A stretch of DNA of 62,651 nt. Source: Candidatus Brocadia sp. (GTDB taxonomy: Bacteria; Planctomycetota; Brocadiia; Brocadiales; Brocadiaceae). Below, in pieces: positions 51,731 through 59,857 of this stretch. Both the position numbers and the translations under genes were made by a program. The notes below the pieces were generated by a model, which saw nothing but the letters and a program-made list of their open reading frames with translations, was not told where the DNA came from and did not search any database. Position 1 is the stretch's first letter. Every line of letters begins with the position of its first letter. The stretch spans positions 1 to 62,651 of the forward strand of contig JABWAQ010000007.1 of the NCBI GenBank assembly GCA_013360945.1, read 5' to 3'.

Positions 51731-53845
51731 ATGCCACTTTACGAAATTATATCTCTCATAGGTTTTATACTGGGGACGATCCTCCATATAGTCCTTTCTA
51801 TCCTGATTGTCCAAAGAAAACACAAGACGGGGAGTGAACTCATTTTTCTCTTTCTTGTTATCAGTGTGGCTATGTGGCACTTTGGGAATGCCGTGTCCCT
51901 TTTCAATTTTATCCTGTTCGGAAGAAACATCCAATCCGTAGTTCTTATTGCTGATGCAATTGCTTATGGGGGGATTGGTTTCATGCCCAGCCTGCTGTTA
52001 CACACGGCGGTTTTGTTTCTGTTTGAAAACAAACCTCACATTAAAAGACCTTTGCAAATGCTTATCGTTGGCGCTATTTATCTCCCCGTTATTCCCTTTT
52101 CAGTGGTCATAAAAAATTTTATTCTGTCGGAAGACACCCTTTTGATAATGACCGCCCGACCTTATATTAAGCCCTTTGTGATGTGGCTGATAATATCTCT
52201 ATTTATTTCAGCAAACATTTCCCGGTGGCTTGCGAAGACGGTGGAAGAGAAGGAAGAAAGAAAGTTTCATCTTGCTATTTACTGGGTAGTGATTTCAATT
52301 GCTGCCTTAATTGGGTTTACGGTGCTTTTGAATGGAAATAAGATCGCCTATATCGGAGACTATCTTGTGCTGGTTTCCATGTTATCCTCCATCTTTCCGA
52401 GTATCATTTTTTCTTATTATGTCTACCGGTATAATTATATGGAATTTGTGCTGCGGCGCAGTGTCTTTTATTCGTTTCTTACCCTTATCTTGATTTGTCT
52501 CTATTATTTTGGGATAAAAAAATTGGCGAAATCGCTTGAACACCATTATTTTGTAAATTCCAAGATACTGGAGTCTGTCTTTGTTATAAGCCTTGTGTTC
52601 TGGTTTCCTACACTCAAGGAAAGGATACAAAGGCTTTTAAGACAATTGATATTTTATCGCACAGGGGATAGTGAGTATCTCTTGAACGAATTGAGCCATG
52701 TCATTAGCACAGACCCTCTTGTTAACTTTGTGAAATTGCTTGAATATGTGGTAGAAACCATTAAGAAGGCCACGGCCATTAAATCCACCAACCTACTGCT
52801 TTTCAAGAGCGAACGGGTTCAAATTGTTGGAGAAAAAAAATATCAACCCATAACTCAGTTAAATATTCAACATATAATGCAGTTTTTTGCTAACGGGGAA
52901 TTTGTTGTGCTAAACCGATATGAGGTAAAAGATGTCTCTATTATCAACGAAATGAGACTGCTGGATGCCGTTTTTATATTTCCTATATTTGTCAATCGTA
53001 AGCTCACAGGCATTTTAAGCCTGGGACGCGCCAGAATAGGTTTTCCGATCGCTTCTGACAATCTCGACCAACTCATGATCATTGCTAATGAAATTGGATC
53101 TGCAGTGGAAAAATCAAAGATTATCGAGGAAAAGCTTGCCCTGGAAAGGAAGATTTATGAAAATGAAAAATTATCCAGCCTTGGACGTCTCTCTACAAGC
53201 GTGGCGCATGAGGTCAAAAATCCACTGAGTTCTATAAAAGCTATCGTCCAGGTTATGCGGGAAGATTTAAGAAAAAATGACCCGTTACAAGAAGGTCTTA
53301 TCATTATCGTGGATGAGATAGACCGGTTGGCTAAGGTTGTCAATCAATTATTGCAATTTGCAAAACCGAGCAGTGAGATGAAAAATGGTGTCAAAATTGG
53401 AGACGTCATTCGTTCGACATTGGTTGTGATCAATCACGAGGCGAAACAGAATAAGATTACAGCCTTTTGCCGGGTGCCCAAAGACCTTCCACCAATTACT
53501 GCAGATGAAGGGGCATTAAAAGAGGTTTTTTTTAATCTGCTTTATAATGCTATCCAGGCGATGCCATCTGGTGGAGAGATAAACATTGACGCTCATCATC
53601 GGCCTGATAGTCGTGCAATTCAGGTAACGATTGCCGATACCGGCCCTGGCATACCGCAAGAGTCCTTCCAAAAAATATTCGAGCCCTTTTATACCACAAA
53701 ACAGACAGGAACAGGATTGGGTCTCTCTATTGTGAAGAGGAAACTGGAAGACATAGAAGCCACTATCCATGTTGAGAGCAATGGCGGTGGAGCATTATTC
53801 GTGATAAACTTTCCTTTAGACGAGCCGGTATCAATGCCAATTTGA
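51731..53845 (+). CDS. Membrane sensor histidine kinase (7TM, GAF, HisKA, HATPase)
   Basis: The 704-residue protein has about eight N-terminal hydrophobic helices (1-300) and a GAF-like domain (about 320-475). The H-box SVAHEVKNPLSS lies near residue 495. The ATPase domain has N-box LLYNAIQAM, G1 DTGPGIP, F-box FEPFYTTK and G2 GTGLGLS. The design resembles PrsK-type kinases paired with PEP-CTERM/NtrC-like regulators. The sigma-54 regulator gene follows at 53900, 54 bases away, and should be its partner. The signal is unknown. Confidence 0.9.
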   Translation: MPLYEIISLIGFILGTILHIVLSILIVQRKHKTGSELIFLFLVISVAMWHFGNAVSLFNFILFGRNIQSVVLIADAIAYGGIGFMPSLLLHTAVLFLFENKPHIKRPLQMLIVGAIYLPVIPFSVVIKNFILSEDTLLIMTARPYIKPFVMWLIISLFISANISRWLAKTVEEKEERKFHLAIYWVVISIAALIGFTVLLNGNKIAYIGDYLVLVSMLSSIFPSIIFSYYVYRYNYMEFVLRRSVFYSFLTLILICLYYFGIKKLAKSLEHHYFVNSKILESVFVISLVFWFPTLKERIQRLLRQLIFYRTGDSEYLLNELSHVISTDPLVNFVKLLEYVVETIKKATAIKSTNLLLFKSERVQIVGEKKYQPITQLNIQHIMQFFANGEFVVLNRYEVKDVSIINEMRLLDAVFIFPIFVNRKLTGILSLGRARIGFPIASDNLDQLMIIANEIGSAVEKSKIIEEKLALERKIYENEKLSSLGRLSTSVAHEVKNPLSSIKAIVQVMREDLRKNDPLQEGLIIIVDEIDRLAKVVNQLLQFAKPSSEMKNGVKIGDVIRSTLVVINHEAKQNKITAFCRVPKDLPPITADEGALKEVFFNLLYNAIQAMPSGGEINIDAHHRPDSRAIQVTIADTGPGIPQESFQKIFEPFYTTKQTGTGLGLSIVKRKLEDIEATIHVESNGGGALFVINFPLDEPVSMPI

Positions 53846-53899
53846 ATATCAGGAAATAGTTAACCGTCTCTGTAACTATCCGCATTCTCATGTACGACT

Positions 53900-55288
53900 A
53901 TGCCAAAACCATCAATATTAATCGCAGATGATGAAAAAGCTGCACGCTACGGAATGAAAAAGATCCTTGAAAAGGATAACTATATGGTGCATGAGGCAAA
54001 AGATGGCACTGATGCGCTGCAAATGATAAAGGAACAACATCCCGATTTGGTATTTTTAGATATCAATATGCCGCAACTTGATGGTCTGAAGATACTGGAG
54101 ATGATCAATGCTGTGAAAAACCCGCCCCTGGTGGTTATTGTTACCGCTTACGGCTCTGAGAAGGTTGCAGTAGAGGCTATGAAAAGGGGCGCATATGATT
54201 ATATTGCAAAACCATACGAAATCGACGAACTCCGAATTATTACAAAAAATGCCTTCGAGAAACTTTCCTTGCTGGAAGAGAATGCCAGGCTTCGTTTAGA
54301 AATTGGCCGATTGGAAGGCATGGGTGAACTCATTGGGCAAAGCGAGGCGATGAAGGATGTCTTTAATAAGATCGAAAAAGTTGTTACGACAGATGTCACG
54401 GTATTAATCCAGGGTGAAAGCGGCAGCGGTAAAGAGCTTGTAGCCAGGGAAATTTATAAACGCAGCAAACGCAGGAATGAGCCTCTTGTTATTATGAATT
54501 GCGCAGCTGTGCCAGAGACCCTGATCGAAAGCGAACTCTTTGGACATGAAAAGGGGTCATTTACGGGCGCTTCGGAGAGACGATTGGGTAAGTTTGAGCT
54601 GGCCAATAAGGGGACAATATTCCTTGACGAAATCGGAGACATGAGCATGAGCACGCAGTCAAAACTCTTGCGTGTATTGCAGGAACAAAAGTTTGAACGG
54701 TTGGGCGGCGCTGAAACACTCGCAGTGGATGTGCGAATCATCAGCGCCACTCACCGTGACCTCGAAGAAAAAATCGAGGAGGGCAGGTTTCGGGAAGACC
54801 TGTACTACCGGATCAAGGTGGTAAATATAAAACTACCTCCACTGAGACAGCGGGAGGAAGATATTCCCCTGTTAGTGAACCGTTTCATACAGTATTTTTC
54901 TGAAAGGCATCAAAAACGTATGGTATCAATCTCCAGCGAGGCAATGAAGATGTTGGTATCTTATAATTGGCCAGGCAATGTCCGCCAACTCAAAAATGTT
55001 ATTGAGAGCGCTGTGGTGCTTTCCGATAGTGAAATTCTCGATACCGCAGACCTGCCGGAAGAGATAAAACATCCGGCCGATAATGTGGTAACGTTAAAAA
55101 AAATTGATTATAGTCTTTCATTCCGTGATGCAAAGAGGATACTGATAGAAAATTTTGAACGCGATTTTATAAAGAAGAAACTGGAAGAATTTTCGGGAAA
55201 CATCAGTCGTACCGCCGAGGCGCTCGATATGCATCGTCAGAACCTTCAGCAAAAGATACGCGAATTGCGCATAAAAGAAAGGAATTAA
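53900..55288 (+). CDS. NtrC-family sigma-54 response regulator
   Basis: The 462-residue protein has a receiver domain (phosphoacceptor D54 in FLDINMP), an AAA+ domain with Walker A GESGSGKE, and the loop GSFTGA (GAFTGA in most members). Walker B is GTIFLDEIGDM. A Fis-type helix-turn-helix at the end reads NISRTAEALDMHRQNLQQKI. It activates sigma-54 promoters on phosphorylation by the upstream kinase. The Ser in place of Ala in GSFTGA is a natural variant. The PPIase gene begins two bases after the stop. Confidence 0.94.
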   Translation: MPKPSILIADDEKAARYGMKKILEKDNYMVHEAKDGTDALQMIKEQHPDLVFLDINMPQLDGLKILEMINAVKNPPLVVIVTAYGSEKVAVEAMKRGAYDYIAKPYEIDELRIITKNAFEKLSLLEENARLRLEIGRLEGMGELIGQSEAMKDVFNKIEKVVTTDVTVLIQGESGSGKELVAREIYKRSKRRNEPLVIMNCAAVPETLIESELFGHEKGSFTGASERRLGKFELANKGTIFLDEIGDMSMSTQSKLLRVLQEQKFERLGGAETLAVDVRIISATHRDLEEKIEEGRFREDLYYRIKVVNIKLPPLRQREEDIPLLVNRFIQYFSERHQKRMVSISSEAMKMLVSYNWPGNVRQLKNVIESAVVLSDSEILDTADLPEEIKHPADNVVTLKKIDYSLSFRDAKRILIENFERDFIKKKLEEFSGNISRTAEALDMHRQNLQQKIRELRIKERN

Positions 55289-55289
55289 C

Positions 55290-56219
55290 ATGAGTAAACG
55301 ATTCATATTTCTGGCATGTTTGATTTTAATGATATTTCAGCCAGACACATTTTCTGCGGAAAAAGGCTACCCCGGCGATGTTATTGCGACGGTAAATGGC
55401 AAGAGCATAACGCAAGAGATGTTGTATAGCCGACTAAGAAGCTTTACGGATACAGACCCTGAAACACTTAATACCATTAGACAGGAAATCATTGACCAAC
55501 TGATTACTGATATATTGTTGGATGAATTCATTGATAAGCAGGGATTGATTGTTACTCCCCAGGAGATTGAAAGGGAAGTGGGCCTGATAAGAAGAACTAT
55601 TACCGGCAATCAGGGGAACATCAATCAATCATTGGAACAAATCCTCGCATCGATAGGGTCTACTATTGACGAATTCAAAAGAAGCGTAAAATATTCTATT
55701 GCCCTTGAAAAGTATTTCCATGATAAATTTGACGATAAGGCTTTAAAAAAATATTTTGAGGAGAACAAGGGTGTTTTTAGTGGAGAGTCTGTCAAGGTAA
55801 GCCACATCCTCATTGATACGAGAAATATGAAGACACAGGATGAACTTTTACATGCGTTGGAACAAATTAAAAATATCAAAAGAGAAATTGATCGGGGCGC
55901 TGCCTTTGATGAAGTTGCAAAAAAGTACTCCAATTCATCTTCGGCTCAAAATGGAGGGGATTTAGGATTTATTCAAAGAAAGGGCAACTTCGCAAAATCG
56001 TTTTTGGATACTGCATTTTCATTAAGGGTAGGTCAGGTAAGTGAACCGATTCAGACAGAATATGGGTATCATCTTGTAAAAGTTACTGATAGAAAAGAAG
56101 GGGCCGATATTCAATTTGAGGACGTTAAGGAAAAAGTACGTTTGGAAGTGCTGGATGCGGAGATACTCAAGTTACTCGAACGCCTTCGAAAAGAGGCCAA
56201 AATTGTGATTAATCGGTGA
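55290..56219 (+). CDS. Secreted parvulin-type peptidyl-prolyl isomerase
   Basis: The 309-residue protein has a signal peptide (FIFLACLILMIFQPDTFSA) and a SurA_N-like segment (IATVNGKSITQEMLYSRL). A parvulin domain (about 165-260: VKVSHILIDTR, NGGDLGFIQRKGNFAKSF, VSEPIQTEYGYHLVKV) follows. Such proteins aid folding of exported or outer-membrane proteins. Its start is two bases after the regulator stop, so the three genes form one operon. The kinase/regulator pair may therefore sense envelope conditions; that is inference. Confidence 0.88.
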   Translation: MSKRFIFLACLILMIFQPDTFSAEKGYPGDVIATVNGKSITQEMLYSRLRSFTDTDPETLNTIRQEIIDQLITDILLDEFIDKQGLIVTPQEIEREVGLIRRTITGNQGNINQSLEQILASIGSTIDEFKRSVKYSIALEKYFHDKFDDKALKKYFEENKGVFSGESVKVSHILIDTRNMKTQDELLHALEQIKNIKREIDRGAAFDEVAKKYSNSSSAQNGGDLGFIQRKGNFAKSFLDTAFSLRVGQVSEPIQTEYGYHLVKVTDRKEGADIQFEDVKEKVRLEVLDAEILKLLERLRKEAKIVINR

Positions 56220-56300
56220 TATACCTTCTTTATTGTCGTTCTTTATCGTATTACCGTGTAAAAACTTCTCTTTTTTGTACGTTTCTTTACAACCCCTTTG

Positions 56301-57011
56301 TTAAGGGGTACCTGGTTGCGGCATTGCTGCGGTATGAATATGGCCGGATATTTCCTTCGAATGAATGATTTTTTGGGCAAGTTCATAGGTGATCTTTTGG
56401 ATTGCATCATCTACTGCCGGTCCAAATTTAGGACCCGTGGTAATCCACCACTCTTGTTCAACCTTACTCGTTACAAAGTCAAGCCCCTTTCCTTCAACAG
56501 CAATTTCTGATTCCCATATTTTAGTCAGGTTTCGGTCCAGAAATGATGCCGTGATTGAGAGATTGTGTCGTCCAATAGCTCTCCATACAGAGACTTCAAC
56601 ATAAATTTCTATGTCAGAATTTTTTAAGTTAACGGTCAGTATCCCGTCTAATGCTTCTTTATTCAAATATTCCTTATTCTGTAAACTATCTATGAATACT
56701 ACTTTTTTAAATACAAATTTTAACGTTTCCCCGATCTTCGAAGAAAGAGGTTCGCCAATGGGAAAAACAAAATCCGGAAAAACATAGAGAGGCGTACCGG
56801 CCTCATGCTGTTCCAAAGGTGCTTCCTGAACATAGGTACGCAAATGAGGATCGATATAAAGACCAACAGTGATAGGCAATGGGGTTATTTGATAAACCCT
56901 TTTGTCAAGCTCAGGAGAAATCATTACCGGCGGTCTTTTTCCACTGAAGCATCCTGCAAAGAGGAAAAAGGATAGTAAAATGAACCAATATTTATGTGAG
57001 GCAGGTTTCAT
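56301..57011 (-). CDS. Lipoprotein of unknown function, 236 aa
   Basis: The protein begins KYWFILLSFFLFAGC, a lipobox, then about 210 residues of mixed strands: ITVGLYIDPHLRTYVQEAP, FPIGEPLSSKIGETLKFVF and DGILTVNLKNSDIEIYVEV. I do not recognise the family, though the pattern resembles small LPS- or envelope-assembly lipoproteins. The C-terminus, HTAAMPQPGTP, is encoded by a dispersed GGTTGCGGC repeat (56314-56332). The reading frame may have been extended by repeat insertion. Confidence 0.7.
   Translation of the reverse strand: MKPASHKYWFILLSFFLFAGCFSGKRPPVMISPELDKRVYQITPLPITVGLYIDPHLRTYVQEAPLEQHEAGTPLYVFPDFVFPIGEPLSSKIGETLKFVFKKVVFIDSLQNKEYLNKEALDGILTVNLKNSDIEIYVEVSVWRAIGRHNLSITASFLDRNLTKIWESEIAVEGKGLDFVTSKVEQEWWITTGPKFGPAVDDAIQKITYELAQKIIHSKEISGHIHTAAMPQPGTP
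56314..56332 (+). repeat. GGTTGCGGCATTGCTGCGG motif, copy 9
   Basis: This copy overlaps the 3' end of the lipoprotein gene. It is preceded by AACCCCTTTGTTAAGGGGT, the companion inverted repeat. Confidence 0.55.
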
Positions 57012-57124
57012 GAAATAACCGGAATGAACAAAAAGTGCTTTATTAAAGGCGTTAACATACTTTTAATATACTATTATACAAAACTCATCATATACTAAAT
57101 TAAATAACAATGTCAAATGACTTT

Positions 57125-57586
57125 TTATCCTTTCCATTTTGTTGGCACATCATTGCTTTCTCTACCGAGCAATACAACGCCTTTTATTTTTTTAAGCCTG
57201 TTATAAATAGGGTATGTTTTGAGAAGGAGAGGGGTATTCGTTTTTGGACTTAAGATCTCGCTGGTTGTTGTTGCTCCCGTCTTCAATGTTTGCCATGTTG
57301 GACAATTCTTACAAGCCAGCGCAAATTTATGCTTTGTCAAGAAACACTTTTTACCGACAGGACATCCCACAAAAAAGTATTTAGCGGCCTTATTTATTTT
57401 TATTACATTGAACTCTGCATCGAATATAATTACAGGGTCTGTTATTGCATCAAAGACACGATCGAATCCCCATTTTTTATACCTCCTTGTGCGATAGGTA
57501 TGTCTCTTGTTGGCTTTCGTGAGAGTTCGCGATGAGGTGTTCAAGCGCGATGCCCTTGATTTTAATGGATGTCTTTTTGAAAACAA
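57125..57586 (-). CDS. Stand-alone PAS-domain protein with Cys cluster
   Basis: The 153-residue protein starts at a TTG with AGAGG nearby. It has a basic N-terminus (about 1-38) and a PAS domain (about 40-150: FDRVFDAITDPVIIFDAEF... KINKAA). Within it lie CPVGKKC and ALACKNCPTW, four cysteines in a pattern seen in PAS modules of delta-proteobacterial kinases. These might bind a metal, haem or Fe-S group. No output domain is fused, so it would signal through a partner. Complete in itself, but possibly derived from a larger kinase. Confidence 0.65.
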   Translation of the reverse strand: MFSKRHPLKSRASRLNTSSRTLTKANKRHTYRTRRYKKWGFDRVFDAITDPVIIFDAEFNVIKINKAAKYFFVGCPVGKKCFLTKHKFALACKNCPTWQTLKTGATTTSEILSPKTNTPLLLKTYPIYNRLKKIKGVVLLGRESNDVPTKWKG

Positions 57587-57671
57587 ACGTTACCTCTCTC
57601 ATGAAATAATTTTAGCGTGTTTCTTAGTAATTATCTTATCGTCTATATGATGTTGTTATGGTCTAGCGCAA

Positions 57672-57699
57672 TTGACATACCGAAAAAATATATTATAGG
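57672..57699 (+). promoter_or_regulatory. Promoter-like sequence in 57.6-57.86 kb gap
   Basis: TTGACA (57672-57677) and TATAGG (57694-57699) are 16 bases apart on the plus strand. A 29-codon ORF begins at 57761. Confidence 0.4.
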
Positions 57700-57760
57700 T
57701 CCATCTATTAATTAATTTGCACAAGTATTTTCGCAATTACAATATAAGGAAATGATAATA

Positions 57761-57850
57761 ATGATACTAGCTTATAGTATGCAGAAAGACGATTGTATAA
57801 AAAGAGGGTGCTTTGGTGGTTATCAGCCAATATTTGTTGTTAGGGAATGA
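57761..57850 (+). CDS. Possible 29-aa ORF
   Basis: The ORF MILAYSMQKDDCIKRGC... has AAGGA about ten bases before its ATG and lies about 60 bases below a promoter-like sequence. It ends 13 bases before the convergent universal stress protein gene. No similarity is known to me. It could equally be a non-coding transcript antisense to the usp 3' end. Confidence 0.25.
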   Translation: MILAYSMQKDDCIKRGCFGGYQPIFVVRE

Positions 57851-57862
57851 GGATTTAACTAC

Positions 57863-58324
57863 CTATGGCATTGAAAATATCTGTTTTGGAAGTCTTACAC
57901 TTAATACAGGACAGGGGGCTTTTTGTATAACCCTTTCAGCAACGCTTCCAATTAATATATGTTCCAACCCCGTTCTGCCATGTGTACCCATGACGATCAA
58001 ATCTACCTGCTTGTCTTTGGCAGTCTTTATTATTTCCACAAATGCGGTGCCTTTCTCCACGATTGGTTCTATGGTGATATGTGTTTGTATGTCATCAGGA
58101 ATCAGGTTGACAAGGCGCATCCTGAAGTTGTCCGTCTGTGTATCATCCAATAATAAATCTATTTGTTGTACGATATCTTTAATATCACTTATGTGAGTTT
58201 CTATAACATGTATGAGATACAATGAAGCATCTTCTTTAGCGGATAGATCGATTGCATAGTTTAATGCGTATGTAGAACATGCTGAAAAGTCAATTGGACA
58301 AAGTATTTTCTTTAATTTAATCAT
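57863..58324 (-). CDS. Universal stress protein, UspA family
   Basis: The 153-residue protein has LKKILCPIDFSACSTYALNY, the Usp start, and the nucleotide-binding motif GTHGRTGLEHILIGSVAERV followed by APCPVLSV. ATP-binding Usp proteins are induced in stress or growth arrest. It lies alone between a terminator (58335-58376) and a small promoter region. Confidence 0.9.
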   Translation of the reverse strand: MIKLKKILCPIDFSACSTYALNYAIDLSAKEDASLYLIHVIETHISDIKDIVQQIDLLLDDTQTDNFRMRLVNLIPDDIQTHITIEPIVEKGTAFVEIIKTAKDKQVDLIVMGTHGRTGLEHILIGSVAERVIQKAPCPVLSVRLPKQIFSMP

Positions 58325-58337
58325 TTCAATAATGAAA

Positions 58338-58376
58338 AAAGGCAGTTGTTAAGAGAGACAATTAACAACTGCCTTT
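58338..58376 (-). terminator. Rho-independent terminator for 58417-58761 gene
   Basis: The 15-base arms at 58338-58352 and 58362-58376 (AAAGGCAGTTGTTAA and inverse) pair perfectly. On the minus strand a T-run follows directly. Confidence 0.8.
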
Positions 58377-58416
58377 AAATTGCAAATTGGTTAAAAAATT
58401 CAGCGTATTGTCACGA

Positions 58417-58761
58417 TTAGTGATGCCCACTTGGGTGAAGTGCAGCAGCGCCTAAATCTAAAGAAATAAACCGAATGTCTCTTTCCTCGAGAAAAACACT
58501 GGTATGAGCACTTGCGCCACCATGTTCGTGCACTGTAATTTCATACATCCCTGGTTTCAATTCAAATACACAAGTACCGTTCTTTCCGGTTGTACACGTA
58601 TTATCACCAACTTTAATTTCTGCCCCCTCAATAGGTGTGCCAATAGCAATCGCCGTAACCCATAATTTTGCAGGTTTAACCTGATATGCCTGGACTGTTG
58701 TCATACCAACCCCTGCGACCAGTGCTGCGCCTACAACCCCCGCAAGTATCCTCCTAAACAT
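58417..58761 (-). CDS. Secreted Ig-like/carboxypeptidase-regulatory-like protein
   Basis: The 114-residue protein has a signal peptide (RRILAGVVGAALVAGVGM... VQAYQ) and a beta-sandwich of about 75 residues: WVTAIAIGTPIEGAEIKVGD, TGKNGTCVFELKPGMYEITV. This is the carboxypeptidase-regulatory-like fold. It has two cysteines (CTTGKNGTC) that may form a disulfide, and a His-rich end (HPSGHH). AAGGAG precedes the ATG. It has its own promoter and terminator, so it is monocistronic and probably well expressed. The role is unknown. Confidence 0.75.
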   Translation of the reverse strand: MFRRILAGVVGAALVAGVGMTTVQAYQVKPAKLWVTAIAIGTPIEGAEIKVGDNTCTTGKNGTCVFELKPGMYEITVHEHGGASAHTSVFLEERDIRFISLDLGAAALHPSGHH

Positions 58762-59170
58762 AACCCCTTTCTCCTTTCTTGTATAGATTTCATACTAAAG
58801 TTATTTTTTAAAACCGTAATGCATATTCTCCGTTAATTTATATCTCCCCTTATGTTCCACCCCCTTTCACCAGATTCCTTTATTTCTGTATTTCTGTGGC
58901 CAATAAATGCCGATGTATTATACATTTTTAAATTTCTTCGTCAAGACATATATTTGTTTTGCTCAAAGAGATTGAGGTAATGAAAGGGTAGCGATTTGTC
59001 ACTCATCCGGCTTATTTTCGCAATAAGTTCTCCCTGGTTGTCCCTAAATCCTTTACCATAGAGTCCGATAATACGTCGTTCATAGTTAAATATAAAAAAT
59101 CACCATCGTCATCCGTCATCTCCCAAACTACATTTGCATGGACTAGTGCCGTTTCAGCCCATCCAACCGT
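58762..59170 (-). other. Gap with promoter and an in-frame extension of the FmdE-like gene
   Basis: On the minus strand TTGACG (58944-58939) and TAATAC (58920-58915), 18 bases apart, form a promoter for the 58417-58761 gene. Downstream of the FmdE-like stop (59171-59173) the same frame stays open for 52 more codons to a stop at 59012. It reads ...WEMTDDDGDFLYLTMNDVLS..., which looks protein-like. It could be a small ORF starting at an internal ATG, or a piece lost by a nonsense mutation. Nothing else is visible. Confidence 0.4.
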
Positions 59171-59806
59171 TTATTCCTTGATTACAAACATACCGTTTGG
59201 CGGATTCATCAGCACTGCCTTGACTCTTTCATGCCATAATTCCCCAAACTCTTTTATCTCTGCATCGGTTCCCTTGCCCGTTACTGACAGCGGCATTAAA
59301 TCTCCCATTCGGGGATTTGCAGGGAGCATGTAATTGCTGTAAGAAATTTCGATCCTTTTGTTATTATCCATCCTTTCAAATATTGCGGTGCATACTGCAT
59401 CTTCATCAGCTTCCGCTGTCTCATCAAAAGATAACAGGTTTTGCCGGTTGTATCGGCCGCCCCCTAAACCCTTAAAACCACTCTCTCCCGCAGCGCCCGT
59501 AATTAGGGTAACGACTTGAGATATCGGCCCATTTACCTTATAGTCAACACCCCCCTTGAATGTTACCCTGATTTGTCCACGGATAGGGGTTTCATTACCG
59601 TACAGACTTTTCAAAGCCAGTTGGGTTAATTTATACGCGCCAGAAACCGCAGGACATGAATGTCCGGCAAATTTTACCGCATCGGTATACGTAAAAACAA
59701 ATGATTCGTTTTTATCCATTGCCCCTAATGTGATGGCAAGCGGGTCTTTAATCCTGATGGGTTCTACTGACGCAAAAAAGGATTTGTTAAATTTTGTTTG
59801 CTCCAT
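59171..59806 (-). CDS. FmdE-family protein
   Basis: The 211-residue protein has FAGHSCPAVSGAYKLTQLAL near residue 46, matching the GH-x-CP-G pattern of FmdE (formylmethanofuran dehydrogenase subunit E family). FKGLGGGRYNRQNLL and PRMGDLMPL follow. FmdE-like proteins occur outside methanogens with unclear roles, often with metal-binding Cys/His. AGAAGGAG lies before the ATG. It is the next gene after acetyl-CoA synthetase on the same strand (51 bases), so the two may be cotranscribed. Confidence 0.7.
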   Translation of the reverse strand: MEQTKFNKSFFASVEPIRIKDPLAITLGAMDKNESFVFTYTDAVKFAGHSCPAVSGAYKLTQLALKSLYGNETPIRGQIRVTFKGGVDYKVNGPISQVVTLITGAAGESGFKGLGGGRYNRQNLLSFDETAEADEDAVCTAIFERMDNNKRIEISYSNYMLPANPRMGDLMPLSVTGKGTDAEIKEFGELWHERVKAVLMNPPNGMFVIKE

Positions 59807-59857
59807 GGGTATTTATTTCTCCTTCTATAAAAACTGTTATTGAAACATTGCTTCTGA

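Noticed and set aside
54540..54600. Defective sigma-54 contact loop (GSFTGA in place of GAFTGA)
   Set aside because: Ser at this position occurs naturally in active regulators, so this is not evidence of loss of function.
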